From contig BSWB01000005.1 in the NCBI GenBank assembly GCA_033239125.1, forward strand, positions 97,835,994-97,899,993: a DNA stretch of 64,000 bases. Reading direction: 5' to 3'. The notes under the pieces were generated by a model. It was not told the origin of the DNA. It saw only the letters and a list, made by a program, of their open reading frames with translations, and did not search any database. Position 1 is the first letter of the stretch. Each line of letters starts with the position of its first letter. The translations under genes and the position numbers were made by a program. This document shows, piece by piece, positions 53,120 to 64,000 of this stretch. This stretch comes from Fagopyrum homotropicum (lineage: Eukaryota; Streptophyta; Magnoliopsida; Caryophyllales; Polygonaceae).

Positions 53120-54496
53120 ATGAGTTCTGACCGACGCCTTGTCCTTAGGGATAGATCCTCACCTTCCCCTTCTTCCTCTTCTTCCCGACCATATCAACCG
53201 GTGATCCATGAGTGACACCAGGTCGATTACGACCGTATTTCTGGCCGTCCAGTGATTGCACCACGCTTCCTGGACGTGTCTGCTTTTGATTGCCTCCAGG
53301 TAGACGGAGACCTTAGGAGGATGATTTCTACAGTTGGGCTGGATCAGTTTACTAAGATCCGAGCCCCAGCCTATTTGGAGCCGACCTTAGAGTTCGTTAG
53401 CTCCTTCACCTACCTTCCCACAGAGCAGTCTGTGAAGTACCGGTTGATGAACCGGAACTTCTTAGTGCCACTTGAGTACTAGAGAGATATTTTTGGCTTT
53501 CCGAAGCCCACCGCTGTTGACTTCCCGTCCCGATCAGTAGCTAGGGAGTTTTGGGGGCAGATTGCCCATATTGTTGAGCACGCAGATAGATGGCGCCCTG
53601 GAGATTCCAAGGAGAGGGTCATCTTCCACCTAGCCTTTAGGTTAGCCTACCGGATCTTCAGTGAGATGCTTTTGGCGCGTACTGAGACGCCCCAGAAGAT
53701 CCGACAGGGAGAGCTTTTCAGTTTATACTGCATGGTTACTGGGGGTATCCCAGACTTTGGCTTGATGCTGGCAGAGGATCTGCACAGGATCAAGGCCAAG
53801 GCGAAGGGAGACATCTGTTGTGGAGGGCTTGTCACCCATATAGCTAGCTATCAGGACATGGATCTCAGTGCTTGCACGATGGTGGCGGCTGCCAAGCCGC
53901 TTGGATTGCAGGAGATGATCACTCGGCGGATTCTAGTTCCCCGAGGTCTGACTACTCCGTACGTGGCTATGCCGTGGGAGCTGACTGCGCCACAGGGGAT
54001 CAGGTGGTCTGCCCAGTTCACTATTTATGACCCACATTATTGGCAGACCGCTTGGGCTCCACTGATGGAGGATTACAGAGAGGCAGCAGCTGCCCCAGCT
54101 GAGGAGGAGGCATATGATGAGGAGATAGTTGATGAGAGAGAGGGTGGAGTCCCGATGGATACAGGGACAGATACTGCAGGGACGAGCGCACCACCAGTTA
54201 TAGATCTGGATGAGGAGGACACTGAGCCTGCACCTGCTACTTCTCCAGTGAGACCTGCTAGGCGTAGGACACGCCGACATAGGGATTCAGAGGCTCACAG
54301 ATGGATCGATGACCTGACAGATCAGGTTATTGACTCATATGCTGCTTTGTCACTAGATATCCGCGAGATGCAGGAGCGGCAGCACTACCAGCACATGATG
54401 GCCCAGATCCAGTTTGAGCACATCATGGGGTATCCGTTCGACCCGACCCAGTATCCGTACGTGCCACCACCACCACCACCGGATCGTGACTACTGA
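53120..54496 (+). pseudogene. Element D ORF3 with two nonsense codons
   Basis: Same frame throughout from ATG 53120 (MSSDRRLVLRDRSS) to the stop at 54494-54496, but with TGA at 53213-53215 (after VIHE) and TAG at 53480-53482 (after VPLEY, a Trp codon in A and B). Otherwise intact and close to A and B: ELFSLYCMVTGGIPDFGLML, KAKGDICCGGLVTHIAS, an acidic run, RPARRRTRRHRD, YPYVPPPPPPDRDY. Confidence 0.9.
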
Positions 54497-55950
54497 GAGG
54501 TGCAGGATTTTCTTTATTATTTTTTATGCAGTTCAGCTATTTATCCGGTGAGTATTTTTATCCTTTAGACTTATTTTGACCCACTAGGACAGTGTGTCCC
54601 AAGTATGGGGTGTTTATGTGATATTTGACACTTATGTAGGACTCTACTTGATCAGATATTGATATTTTATGCTTCAGTTGCTTCTATATGTTTATCTGAG
54701 ATTGCATGCATACTTATAGGTTATTCGATTGAGAAAAACTTCGAAACTGAAAGAAAACTGGTTTTTAAAAAAATTTTTGGACCTCGGCCGGGGCAGTTCT
54801 GACCGAACGAGGTGTTTCACCTCGGTTGACCTAAGAACACCTCGACCGAGGTGGGTTAACTGAGAGTTTTCGAAAACGATTTTTGTGTTACTTGTCTGGA
54901 TATGATCTCAGTGAAGATCTTGCTTACTGACTGGTTTTAAATTCTTTATGTGTTTGAAAGGTTTTATAATATGTTTAAATTGCTAAGTGCTTTGTTTGAA
55001 ATTATTAGCATGTTTAATACTTTGTTTTTATCCAAATTATGTTGAATTTGAAGGTTGACACCACATTATGAGTTCTCTCACTTTCTTCCTGGAAAGACCA
55101 AGGCAATTCATTCATCTCTCTTCTTCTTCTTGATCATGCTTAGCCCCTCATATACATTTTGCCTCCCTTTACCTATCCGGGAATTTGGAAGCAAGCGAAG
55201 TGGTGAAAGCAAGTGAAGTTAAAGTTGAGAAGTTGGCTGGAAGTGAAAGTGTTAAAAAGTAATCTTAGGTTTGGGGAAGTCAATCATGAAGATGAGTAAC
55301 TCGGCACCATTCACATAGCCGGGTGTTTTTGTCTTGCCAAAGTCGGATTGAGCGATATTCCTAACGGGTCATGGTATGTGCATCAAGGGATTGATGCATC
55401 TCAAGAAATTGATGATTGCTGATTTCCTAGGCTTCGGTTATTGTGCACCTCTATCCATGCATCCCGAAAAGTAAAGTAAAAAGAAAAAGTGTGAAATAAG
55501 CAAAGCTTATTGGTGGAAGATGTTGCAAGTCAAAGTGAAAGTGAAGTATATCCTTTTCCCGGATTCTAGCACCACATTACCTTACATACATCCCTACCCT
55601 ACACGTTTCTTGACCTTTCTTTTGGGAAGCCCTTGAGACCTCGAGCTTGTTGATTGACTTAGTGGTTTAAACTGGATTATACATGATTAATTTTGATAAT
55701 TATGACTTATTATGCATTCTATGATTTTATGCAAAGATGAACAACTTTCTTATATTTATAAAATGTTTTGAACATGTTTTGATTTTAAATTCCATGAAGT
55801 ATTCTCTTAGAGTGATCTATGATAGTTGCACACCATAAAAATGTTTTTGAAAGAATTTTCATTGATTTTATTGACTTATAATCCATTCTATCTTGTCTCT
55901 TATATGCGGAACTTGCTTGGGGACAAGCAAGGGCTAAGTATGGGGTATTT
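54497..55950 (+). other. 3' untranslated region and polypurine tract of element D
   Basis: Like that of A: AAGTATGGGGTGTTT at 54601, CTCGGCCGGGG and CTCGACCGAGGTGG words at 54783-54855, and the polypurine tract GCTAAGTATGGGGTATTT ending at 55950. Confidence 0.75.
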
Positions 55951-57707
55951 TGATAGCATGAATTATGGTCTATATTTTGGGGTTTGTTTGGACATTTTAT
56001 CTTTCATAATCTGCATGTTTGTATGTATAATATGTGATTATATTACCATTTCATCTACCTTTGCGATAATCGAGGTCTACACCTAGTGTTGTTGTAATCG
56101 TAGGTAAAATGGCACGTTTTGCATCGAAAAGGAGCAAAAGGAGCTATGAAGTCATTGGAGCTACATTGAGGAACATAAGGAACCATCCAGGAAGCATAGC
56201 CATGGATTAAAGATTCACTTTGGACCAGTTTTGAGAGATTTCACATTCAGTTGTGACTCACCTCGGTTGACCACGGATTCATCTCGACCGAGGTGATCCA
56301 GGGAAGTCGACTCGACCGAGGCGAATACCTAGGACGCGGAGAGAATATTTTATTCTTGGCTGAGATCTTTTATCTTTGGAAACTGATCTTATATTTTTGG
56401 GCTTGGCTCCTGGAAGGAAGAAGATATTATAGATCATATATTTTACCTATTTTTATGGGAAGAAATCTTTCTAAGATATCTTATCTTTGGATGGTTATTT
56501 TCCTATAAAAAGGGTCGGATTTTCCACAAATCCGACAGCCCGCTATCACCTTGCTTACACCTATTGTACGCAGTAGCCATACTCCAGTTGGGAGATTTAA
56601 AGAACCTTTTTGAAGGTTGAAGGAAGATTGAAGTCTATAGCTTTCATAGCTTTTTGAAGGTTTTCTTGTAAGATTACCTTAGATTCTCTTCCTTGTTGTC
56701 TTGCCTTGTTGGATTTATATCCAAGGAACGCTTTATTGTGATATTTGATTCAGTTATTGAAGTCTTTTCATTAGATCTTCTTGTTCAAATATTCACCTTC
56801 TTCCCATATATTTGATTATTACTTTCATGATGATGAGTGGCTAATTTCCTTGTGTGATTCTAGGGTGATTGGCTGAAGATTGTGGGAAAAACAATGATAG
56901 AATGATCTTAATCACAGTAGGACCCTGAAAGTTCGAGTCTTTAACCTTAACCCTAAGCATCTTGCTCAGTCGATGAACATCTCGGCCGGGGTGGAATTTG
57001 GCTGACCGAGGTGACTTATCTGATCCTAACTGAGAGTTAAGTGTTAGAGTTTGCCAAATCCTATTCTTATTACACCTTTCCTGGTTCAATGCAAGCCTAG
57101 GATGAGACTTACCCGGTAATTCCTTTGTTTGTTTACCAAAGATCATAAGAGTAGGTAATAAAGGTTTATCCTTTATTGGGATTTGAGTGTGCTTTCATCC
57201 CATCTTTGTGAGTTAGCCTGAGACTTACCCGGTAAAGGTTGATTCTATTCCCTTAGATGGTGTGTTAGTTGGAGGTTATAGTTCTTTATCTTAATTCCTT
57301 GAGACTTACCCGGTAATAGGAGTTACGGTTTAGGATTAGTGAGTAGTGAGACTTACCCGGTGATCTATTCCACTTTAGTAACACTTTCCCTATGCAAAAA
57401 CCTCAGCTTTGTCCGCTTATCTTTAGATCTTGAGTTGGAACCACGACTAGATGCTTTAATCCCTAGAATTGCATGTTTCCTTTATTGACTTCTATATCAT
57501 CTTTGATCGTTTTAATTATCTTTTCTGGTTAGTAATTGCTAGAGCCTACCGTAATTGGACTTTGTTTCACTAAGTCCCTGTGATCGACCCCTAGAATTCC
57601 TTGCTTTTTACTACGATTGACCCGTACACTGCGGGTTCGCATCCTTGTTTTAAGCTTACGTGTAGGGTTATAAATTTCAAACTTGCACACACCATTTGGA
57701 GCGAACA
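55951..57707 (+). repeat. 3' LTR of element D
   Basis: 1757 bases, TGATAGCATG...GGAGCGAACA, TATA at 56504. It differs from the 5' LTR by more changes than separate the two LTRs of A, so D looks somewhat older than A. Confidence 0.95.
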
Positions 57708-57712
57708 ATGAT

Positions 57713-59194
57713 GATAATAAGTCCCTCATCAATTATGGGTGGAGCGGACGTGGGATTTGGACGGCTAGCGGTGCCTAGCGTGGGTCCCGACGCTTTGATG
57801 GACACTTAGAGCTCTCTACCATTGTTGATAGGATCATTCACCATCAATCTACTTGAGAAATCCCAAATACCATAGCAAACCATTTTTACATTGTGAGAAC
57901 CCTCTTTCACTCTTCTTTACTTCATTTACACATTGGGGACAATGTGTTTCTAAGTATGGGGTGGGGTTTGCAAGATTAGCATCTAGGATAGTTTAATATT
58001 ATCACATGTCTTGCATTGTATATACTCATTTCGAAAAAAAAAAATCCAAAAAATCAGAAAATTTAAAAAAATTTTGTGCTTTCTAAGCTTGGATATGACC
58101 TTAATGATGAATCTTGTCATGTGGATTGGCTATGGATGGCCTTATGTGTTAAATTGATGAATGCATATGTGGACTTGAACTACTTATCTTGAATCTCATG
58201 AATGATTTGTGATCATGATGTTTGCCTTGATTGGATTGAGTATTGAAAGTCGAAATTACATGCTAGTTCTTGCACATCATCTAGGAATGAATGAGGCAAT
58301 TCATCTTTCTCTAATTCTCATCTTGATCATGATGTTTGAGCACCTCAATTGATATAAATTTAACCTCTTTTGACCCATCCGGGAATAGGAGCATGTTAGT
58401 GTGTTGAGTGTGTGAAAAGCAAGTGTGGGGTGAAGTTGTTGATGGATGAATGTTATGAATGAAGTGTTGAAATTGTTGTGAAAGTGTAGACAAAAATATA
58501 GGTTTGGGGACATTGGTTTAAATGACAAGTAACTCGGCACCATTCACATAATCGGGTGTTTGTGCCTTGCCAAAGTCAAATAAACCAATAGTCCTAACGA
58601 GCTTTGGTATGTGTGCCCGGTGTGGATGCACCTCGAAAAATAGAAAAAACCCGAGGACGGCTAATCACCAAGGTTTCGGCTTTTGTACACCAATGCCATT
58701 GTCTCAAAAATAAATGAAAGAAAAAAGAAAAGATAGAAAAGATGAAAAAAAAATATATACACTTATGGGAAGTTGATCGAGGACAAAATTGTGGAGTTAG
58801 TTCCATTCCTGGATTAGCATCACATAGCCTAGAAAAATCCCCACCTAATCACAACGTTTCTTGGCCTTTTATCTCACAAGCCCTTATGACCTATTTGCAT
58901 GTGTGTAAGACTTAGTAATCTAGATTGGATGTGCTCTTGATAATCTTGACTTCTTCATTTTTACATACCATGCATGCTTTCGAGTTAAGTACAATTGTCT
59001 TTCCATGCCTTCACTTGTTTGACGCATGATTGCTTGTCCATTGCCATGAAACATGACTATGAAGGTGATCCAATATTAGAAGCACAACTCCAAAAAGAAT
59101 TTGCCATTTTTCTGCATGCATAAATCATGTCATCTCTTAGTCTATAGTTGAGAATTTGCTCGGGGACGAGCAAACCTTAAGTATGGGGTATTTT
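57713..59194 (+). other. 3' untranslated region and polypurine tract of element C
   Basis: Continues C after the D insertion. No ORF3 homologue and no credible ORF. It holds GGGGACAATG...AAGTATGGGGTGGGG at about 57935-57966 (a polypurine-like block), A-rich runs near 58035 and 58735, and the true tract CTTAAGTATGGGGTATTT before 59195. The last 414 bases (58781-59194) recur as the entire interior 3' part of element E. Confidence 0.75.
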
Positions 59195-59734
59195 TGATAA
59201 CACGATTTATGACTTAGATTTAGGTAATCATTTAGATAGATTTCTCACTCATTCATGCATGGTTTAGCACTAGTTCACGACGTTTGCACTCAATTCACGT
59301 ATTTTGTCGAGATAGACGTCTACACGGACTTTTGCATTTGCTTTGTAGGTATTTTGGGAGATTTAGGAGCTTAATCGATACGTTTGAGGATCGTTCAGCA
59401 AGGATGACACACCCTCAGACTCATTGGGATGCAAGCTAAGGGCTAAGGAGGGCTCATGGAACCTTGTCAACACAAGCCATGCACCAAATCGAAGCTTAAT
59501 GATCCAAGGCAAAGCTGAAGCACCAAACCACGGTCACTGGCAAGACCACGGCCGTGGAAACCAACCGTTGTTTTTGCCAGACGGTTGTGACAGCTGTGCC
59601 ACGATCTCATGGCCTTCTCTAGCAAAGTTGTAGTATAAAAGTGGTCCTGCAAGGCTGAGAGAAGGCATTCACTACACACCTTCCAATCCTCAATCCCCTA
59701 TCATCCAATCAAAAAACACTCTCTCAACAAGAAT
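59195..59734 (+). repeat. Truncated 3' LTR of element C (first 540 bases)
   Basis: Starts TGATAACACG after the polypurine tract and matches the 5' LTR up to CTCTCAACAAGAAT, where a complete second LTR begins. Contains CCACGGCCGTGG (59546) and TATAAAA (59634). The rest of this LTR is probably represented by the terminal LTR at 62002-63838. Confidence 0.9.
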
Positions 59735-59737
59735 TTT

Positions 59738-61566
59738 TGATAACAAAATTTATGACTTAGGTTTAGGCAATCATTTAGATAGTTTTCTCACTCATTCATA
59801 CATGGTTTAACACTAGTTCACGACGTTTGCACTCAATTTACGTATTTTGTCGAGATAGACGTCTACACGGACTTTTGCATTTGCTTTGTAGGTATTTTGG
59901 GAGATTTAGGAGCTTAATCGATACGCTTGAGGATCGTTCATCAAGGATGACTCACCCTCGGACTCATTGGGATGCAAGCTAAGGGCTAAGGAGGGCTCAT
60001 GGAACCTTGTCAACACAAGCCATGCACCAAATCAAAACTTAATGATCTAAGGCAAAGCTGAAGCACCAAACCACGGTCACTGGCAACACCACGGCCGTGG
60101 AAACCAACCGTGGTTTTTGCCAGACGGTTGTGACAGCTGTGCCACGATCTCATGGCCTTCTCTAACAAAGTTGTAGTATAAAAGTGGTCCTGCAAGGCTG
60201 AGAGAAGGCATCCACTACACACCTTCCAATCATCAAATCAAAAAACACACTCTCAACAAGAAGATTCTCTCAAGAGGAGAGGTACCATTGGAGGAGGAGA
60301 AGAGCTCCATTGGAGAAGAGGAGGAGAAGACACCATTGCTAGTGCTTGAATAGTTTTGTAGTGAAGATTTTCGGAATCTATTTCTAGAGTTGTAAGAATC
60401 GGTTGAACCTTTTTTTGGAAGGGTTGTGAGTCTTTCTATCTTACTTTCAGCTTGGTTTTGCTTGCTTCACTTGTTCATCTCTTTCTCTTCATTACTTTGC
60501 AAATGGAAGCCATGATTTTATGTTTGATGATTTCGATTGTTATGATGATTGTTGTAGGCTAAATAGATGCGATTCTAGGGTGAGGAAAGGATGGTTATGG
60601 CTAAGACTATGATAGGATGGACTTAGATTTGCCTTTGGATGACTTGTTTACTTGAACGAAGACTCTGTTGCAGTCCATGGTCTGTTCTTGCCAGTCCACG
60701 GCCGTGGAAGTGGTAGAACAGACCGTGGTTTGTCTGATTTGTTGAGTCTAAAGTTCTATAAACGATAGAATGTTAAAATCCTAGTGTTTGTTGAGTCAAA
60801 TCTATCCTAGGGTGACCTAGTGTTAGCAACTAAGTGTTAGAAGAGACCTACCCGGTGATTCTTACTCTTAGATTTCAAAGATGACAAACCCTAGGTAGTG
60901 GTGAGCCTCATAAGCCTCCATTGGACTAAGTGTGCTAGGATAGTTGTTTAGGACTTACCCTTCCGAGACTTACCCGGTGAGGATAGGTTAGATCCCTAGG
61001 TGACAATCCGGTTTGAGTAGAATTCCATTCCTTAGGCTCTTTGAGACTTACCCGGTGATAAGACCTTAGGATTGGACTAGTGGACCATGAGACCTACCCG
61101 GTGATTGATCCGAATCTAGAAACACTAACTCCCAACATATCATAGCTAATCCAAGGAATGATTAGATAGCTTGAGTCCTATGCCATAACCGGAATTTCGA
61201 ACCCCTAGAATCCGCTCTTTTGTCTTTTTGATCTTACATCTCGTGCTTAGCCTGTTTGTTTCTGTTGATTTGTTAGCTTAGTTGAATTGCTTATTTTGCA
61301 TGAATTGTGATCTTTGATTGATCACCTTAAAACCAATCCAAAAACTTAGAGATTTTCATTTCTTTATTTCTTTCTCTTTTCTTAGCCTAGGTCTTCACTA
61401 AACTTAATCAGTAATCGAATCAATCTCACCTCAGTCTTTGTGTTCGACCTCGGAATACTATCCCTACTACAAAACGTCCCGTACACTGCGGGTTCGCTAG
61501 GAGTTAGGAGAAATATAACGAGTATAAATTTAAAGCTTAGTGCGTACACACGTTCTTAGCGTAACA
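59738..61566 (+). repeat. Left LTR of element E
   Basis: TGATAACAAA...GCGTAACA, 1829 bases. CCACGGCCGTGG at 60089 and 60696, TATA at 60177. Full length, followed by primer site. Confidence 0.95.
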
Positions 61567-62001
61567 AGTTTTTGGCGCCGTTGCCGGGGACAAAATTGTG
61601 GAGTTAGTTCCATTCCCGGATTAGCATCACATAGCCTAGAAAAATCCCCACCTAATCACAACGTTTCTTGGCCTTTTATCTCACAAGCCCTTATGACCTA
61701 TTTGCATGTGTGTAAGACTTAGTAATCTAGATTGGATGTGCTCTTGATAATCTTGACTTCTTCATTTTTACATACCATGCATGCTTTCGAGTTAAGTACA
61801 ATTGTCTTTTCATGCCTTCACTTGTTTGATGCATGATTGCTTGTCCATTGCAATGAAACATGACTATGAAGGTGATCCAATATTAGAAGCACAACTCCAA
61901 AAAGATTTTGCCATTTTTCTGCATGCATAAATCATGTCATCTCTTAGTCTATAGTTGAGAATTTGCTCGGGGACGAGCAAGCCTTAAGTATGGGGTATTT
62001 T
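61567..62001 (+). other. Interior of element E: primer site fused to polypurine region
   Basis: TGGCGCCGTTGCCGGGGAC at 61573-61591 runs directly into AAAATTGTGGAGTTAG, as found after GGAC at 58781 in C. It ends CCTTAAGTATGGGGTATTT before the right LTR. It is therefore the shortest possible retroelement interior: priming site plus plus-strand priming site. Confidence 0.9.
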
Positions 62002-63838
62002 TGATAACACGATTTATGACTTAGGTTTAGGTAATCATTTAGATAGATTTCTCACTCATTCATGCATGGTTTAGCACTAGTTCACGACGTTTGCACTCAA
62101 TTCACGTATTTTGTCGAGATGGACGTCTACACGGACTTTTGCATTTGTTTTGTAGGTATTTTGGGAGATTTAGGAGCTTAATCGATACGTTTGAGGATCG
62201 TTCATCAAGGATGACACACCCTCGGACTCATGGGGATGCAAGCTAAGGCCTAAGGAGGGCTCATGGAACCTTGTCAACACAAGCTATACACCAAATCGAA
62301 GCTTAATGATCCAAGGCAAAGCTGAAGCACCAAACCACGGTCACTGGCAAGACCACGGCCGTGGAAACCAACCGTGGTTTTTGCCAGACGGTTGTGACAG
62401 CTGTGCCACGATCTCATGGCCTTCTCTAGCAAAGTTGTAGTATAAAAGTGGTCCTGCAAGGCTGAGAGAAGGCATCCACTACACACCTTCCAATCCTCAA
62501 TCCCCTATCATCCAATCAAAAACACTCTCACAACAACAAGATTCTCTCAAGAGGAGAGGTACCATTGGAGGAGGAGAAGAGCTCCATTGGAGAAGAAGAG
62601 AAGAAGACACCATTGCTAGTGCTTGAATAGTTTTGTAGTGAAGATTTTCGGAATCGATTTCTAGAGTTGTAAGAATCGCTTAAACCTTCTTTTGGAAGGG
62701 TTGTGAGTCTTTCTAATCTTACTTTCAGCTTGGTTTTGCTTGCTTCACTTGTTCATCTCTTTCTCTTCATTACTTTGCAAATGGAAGCCATGATTTTATG
62801 TTTGATGATTTTGATTGTTATGATGAATGTTGTAGGCTAAATAGATGTGATTCTAGGGTGAGGAAAGAATGGTTATGGCTAAGACTATGATAGGATGGAC
62901 TTAGATTTGCCTTTGGATGACTTGTTTACTTGAATGAAGACTCTGTTGCAGTCCACGGTTTGTTCTTGCCAGTCCACGGCCGTGGAAGTGGTAGAACAGA
63001 CCGTGGTTTGTCTGATTTGTTGAGTCTAAAGTTCTAGAACGTTAGAATGTTGAAATCCTAGTGTTTGTTGAGTCAAATCTATCCTAGGGTGACCTAGTGT
63101 TAGCATCTAAGTGTTAGAAGAGACCTACCCGGTGATTCTTACTCTTAGATTTCAAAGATGACAAACCCTAGGTAGTGGTGAGCCTTATAAGCCGCCATTG
63201 GACTAAGTGTGCTAGGATAGTTGTTTAGAACTTACCCTTCCAAGACTTACCCGGTGAGGATATGTTAGATCCCTAAGTGAAAATCCGGTTTGAGTAGAAT
63301 TCCATTCCTTAGGCTCTTTGAGACTTACCCGGTGATAAGACCTTAGGATTGGACTAGTGGACCTGAGACCTACCCGGTGATTGATCCGAATCTAGAAACA
63401 CTAACTCCCAACATATCATAGTTAATCCAAGGAATGATTAGATAGCTTGAGTCCTATGCCATAACCGGAATTTCCAACCCCTAGAATCCGCTCTTTTCTC
63501 TCTTTGATCTTACATCTCGTGCTTAGCTTGTTTGTTGTGTTGATTTGTTAGCTTTGATTTGCTTATTTTGCATGAATTGTGATCTTTGATTGATCACCTT
63601 AAAACCAATCCAAAAACTTAGAGATTTTCATTTCTTTATTTCTTTCTCTTTTCTTAGCCTAGGTCTTCACTAAACTTAATCACTAATCGAATCAATCTCA
63701 CCTCAGTCTTTGTGTTCGACCTTGGAATACTATCCCTACTACAAAACGTCCCGTACACTGCGGGTTCGCTAGGAGTTAGGAGAAATATAACGAGTATAAA
63801 TTTAAAGCTTATTGCGTACACACGTTCTTAGCGTAACA
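62002..63838 (+). repeat. Right LTR of element E / terminal LTR of element C
   Basis: TGATAACACG...GCGTAACA, 1837 bases, CCACGGCCGTGG at 62353 and 62974, TATA at 62441, four GAGACYTACCCGGT-type words (63120-63380). Followed by CGGGT, the target duplication matching the left side of element C. Confidence 0.95.
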
Positions 63839-63843
63839 CGGGT

Positions 63844-64000
63844 TCTTCGCATAAACCTAAGAAAGAACCTGCAAAAGTTACTCAAGTAGAGTGGTTAGTA
63901 GACACGGGGGCAAATGCCCCAAAAGCAAACCGTAACCGGCTCGGTCTAGACCAAGTCCCCGGCAACGGCGCCAATAACTTGTTCGCTCCAAACGGTGTGT
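63844..64000 (-). other. 5' end of element B: gag start, leader, primer site and LTR edge
   Basis: On the minus strand, from right to left: LTR end GGAGCGAACA (64000-63980), the primer site TGGCGCCGTTGCCGGGGAC (63973-63955), a leader, and the gag ATG at 63852-63850 followed by CGAAGAACCCG, which continues at 41441 across element C. The 5' LTR itself lies beyond the window. Confidence 0.9.

Larger units (their letters stand above)
49341..57707 (+). mobile_element. Element D: non-autonomous Athila-type element with a chimeric ORF and ORF3
   Basis: LTRs 49341-51099 (1759 bases) and 55951-57707 (1757), same family as A and B, flanked by perfect ATGAT duplications (49336-49340, 57708-57712) in element C. 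Interior: tRNA-Asp primer site (51106-51124), a 358-codon ORF at 51224-52300 instead of gag-pol, the post-pol hairpin, the internal TATA, ORF3 with two stops, 3' region, polypurine tract. Gag, protease, RT, RNase H and most of integrase are absent, so it can only move with help. Confidence 0.95.
41442..63838 (+). mobile_element. Element C: Athila-type Ty3 retrotransposon with full pol, carrying nested D and E
   Basis: 5' LTR 41442-43282, tRNA-Asp primer site, gag with two breaks, a complete protease-RT-RNase H-integrase, a 3' region split by D, a polypurine tract, then an LTR array. Flanked by perfect CGGGT duplications in element B. LTRs (TGATAACAC...GCGTAACA, about 1.84 kb) are unlike those of A/B/D except for the GAGACTTACCCGGT words and the general plan. 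There is no ORF3. This is a second Athila-type family, called C/E here. Confidence 0.95.
59738..63838 (+). mobile_element. Element E: miniature derivative of family C (LTR, 0.43 kb interior, LTR)
   Basis: LTRs 59738-61566 and 62002-63838 flank only 435 bases: a tRNA-Asp primer site at 61573-61591, then immediately the last 414 bases of the C 3' region (61588-62001 equals 58781-59194). The junction shares GGAC, the end of the primer site and the start of the 3' segment. No coding capacity. The structure resembles a TRIM-like deletion derivative. The terminal LTR may be a recombinant with the remaining 3' LTR of C, since the CGGGT duplication of C follows it directly. Confidence 0.85.
31473..64000 (-). 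mobile_element. Element B: Athila-type Ty3 retrotransposon lacking integrase, interrupted by element C
   Basis: Minus strand. Its 3' LTR is 31473-33275, its interior is 33276-41441 and 63844-63979, and its 5' LTR begins at 63980 and runs past the window end. Element C (41442-63838) is inserted in the first codons of gag with perfect CGGGT duplications (41437-41441 and 63839-63843), which proves the two halves were once joined. B keeps gag, protease, RT, RNase H and ORF3 but has no integrase: RNase H passes through a short junction into the conserved post-pol hairpin. Gag-pol has several frame breaks. Same family as A and D. Confidence 0.9.

Overview
This is repeat-dense nuclear DNA from a flowering plant. 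The window is almost entirely nested LTR retrotransposons, and no intact host gene is visible. The plant assignment rests on Athila-type Ty3 elements primed by tRNA-Asp, a Del/Tekay-like Ty3 element, several Ty1/copia remnants, and a complete Cassandra TRIM whose LTRs carry 5S rRNA-derived sequence. I cannot name the species.

Layout. 1-13175 is old, decayed material: three minus-strand copia pol remnants (736-5500, 8570-9600, 12440-13175), LTR-like fragments, the remains of another Ty3 element with a recognisable primer site at 8082-8102, and a short HSP70 pseudogene fragment at 6532-6681. 13176-17994 plus 29436-29920 is a plus-strand Del/Tekay-like element (Tekay-1). Its 5' LTR contains the Cassandra copy (13928-14526), and its RT gene is split by element A. 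29960-31472 is the 3' part of a second Tekay-type LTR with its primer site and leader (Tekay-2).

Four Athila-type elements follow, nested like dolls. A (17995-29435, plus) sits in Tekay-1. B (31473 to beyond 64000, minus) sits in the leader of Tekay-2. C (41442-63838, plus) sits in the gag of B with a perfect CGGGT target duplication. D (49341-57707, plus) sits in the 3' region of C with a perfect ATGAT duplication. A miniature derivative, E (59738 to about 63838), lies inside the 3' LTR of C and has only a 0.4 kb interior.

How the parts relate. A, B and D are one family with similar LTRs and a shared extra gene (ORF3) downstream of pol; C and E are a second family without ORF3. A keeps gag-protease, integrase and ORF3 but has lost RT-RNase H. 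B keeps gag-protease, RT-RNase H and ORF3 but has lost integrase. D has lost gag and most of pol, and instead carries an unusual intact 358-codon ORF that ends in a catalytically dead integrase remnant. C has every enzyme domain but carries frame breaks. A and B are therefore complementary, and all members keep the LTR ends, primer site and polypurine tract needed for mobilisation in trans.

The most interesting unexplained signal is a set of family-specific palindromic words: around CCTCGACCGAGG in A/B/D, CCACGGCCGTGG in C/E, and CCGCCCCYGCGG-like in the Tekay LTRs. They recur in LTRs, untranslated regions and fast-evolving coding linkers, in more than one reading frame, and cluster upstream of TATA boxes, including a likely internal promoter for ORF3. 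A second signal is a 14-base word, GAGACTTACCCGGT, present four times per LTR with almost the same spacing in both Athila-type families. All counts and comparisons were made by eye.
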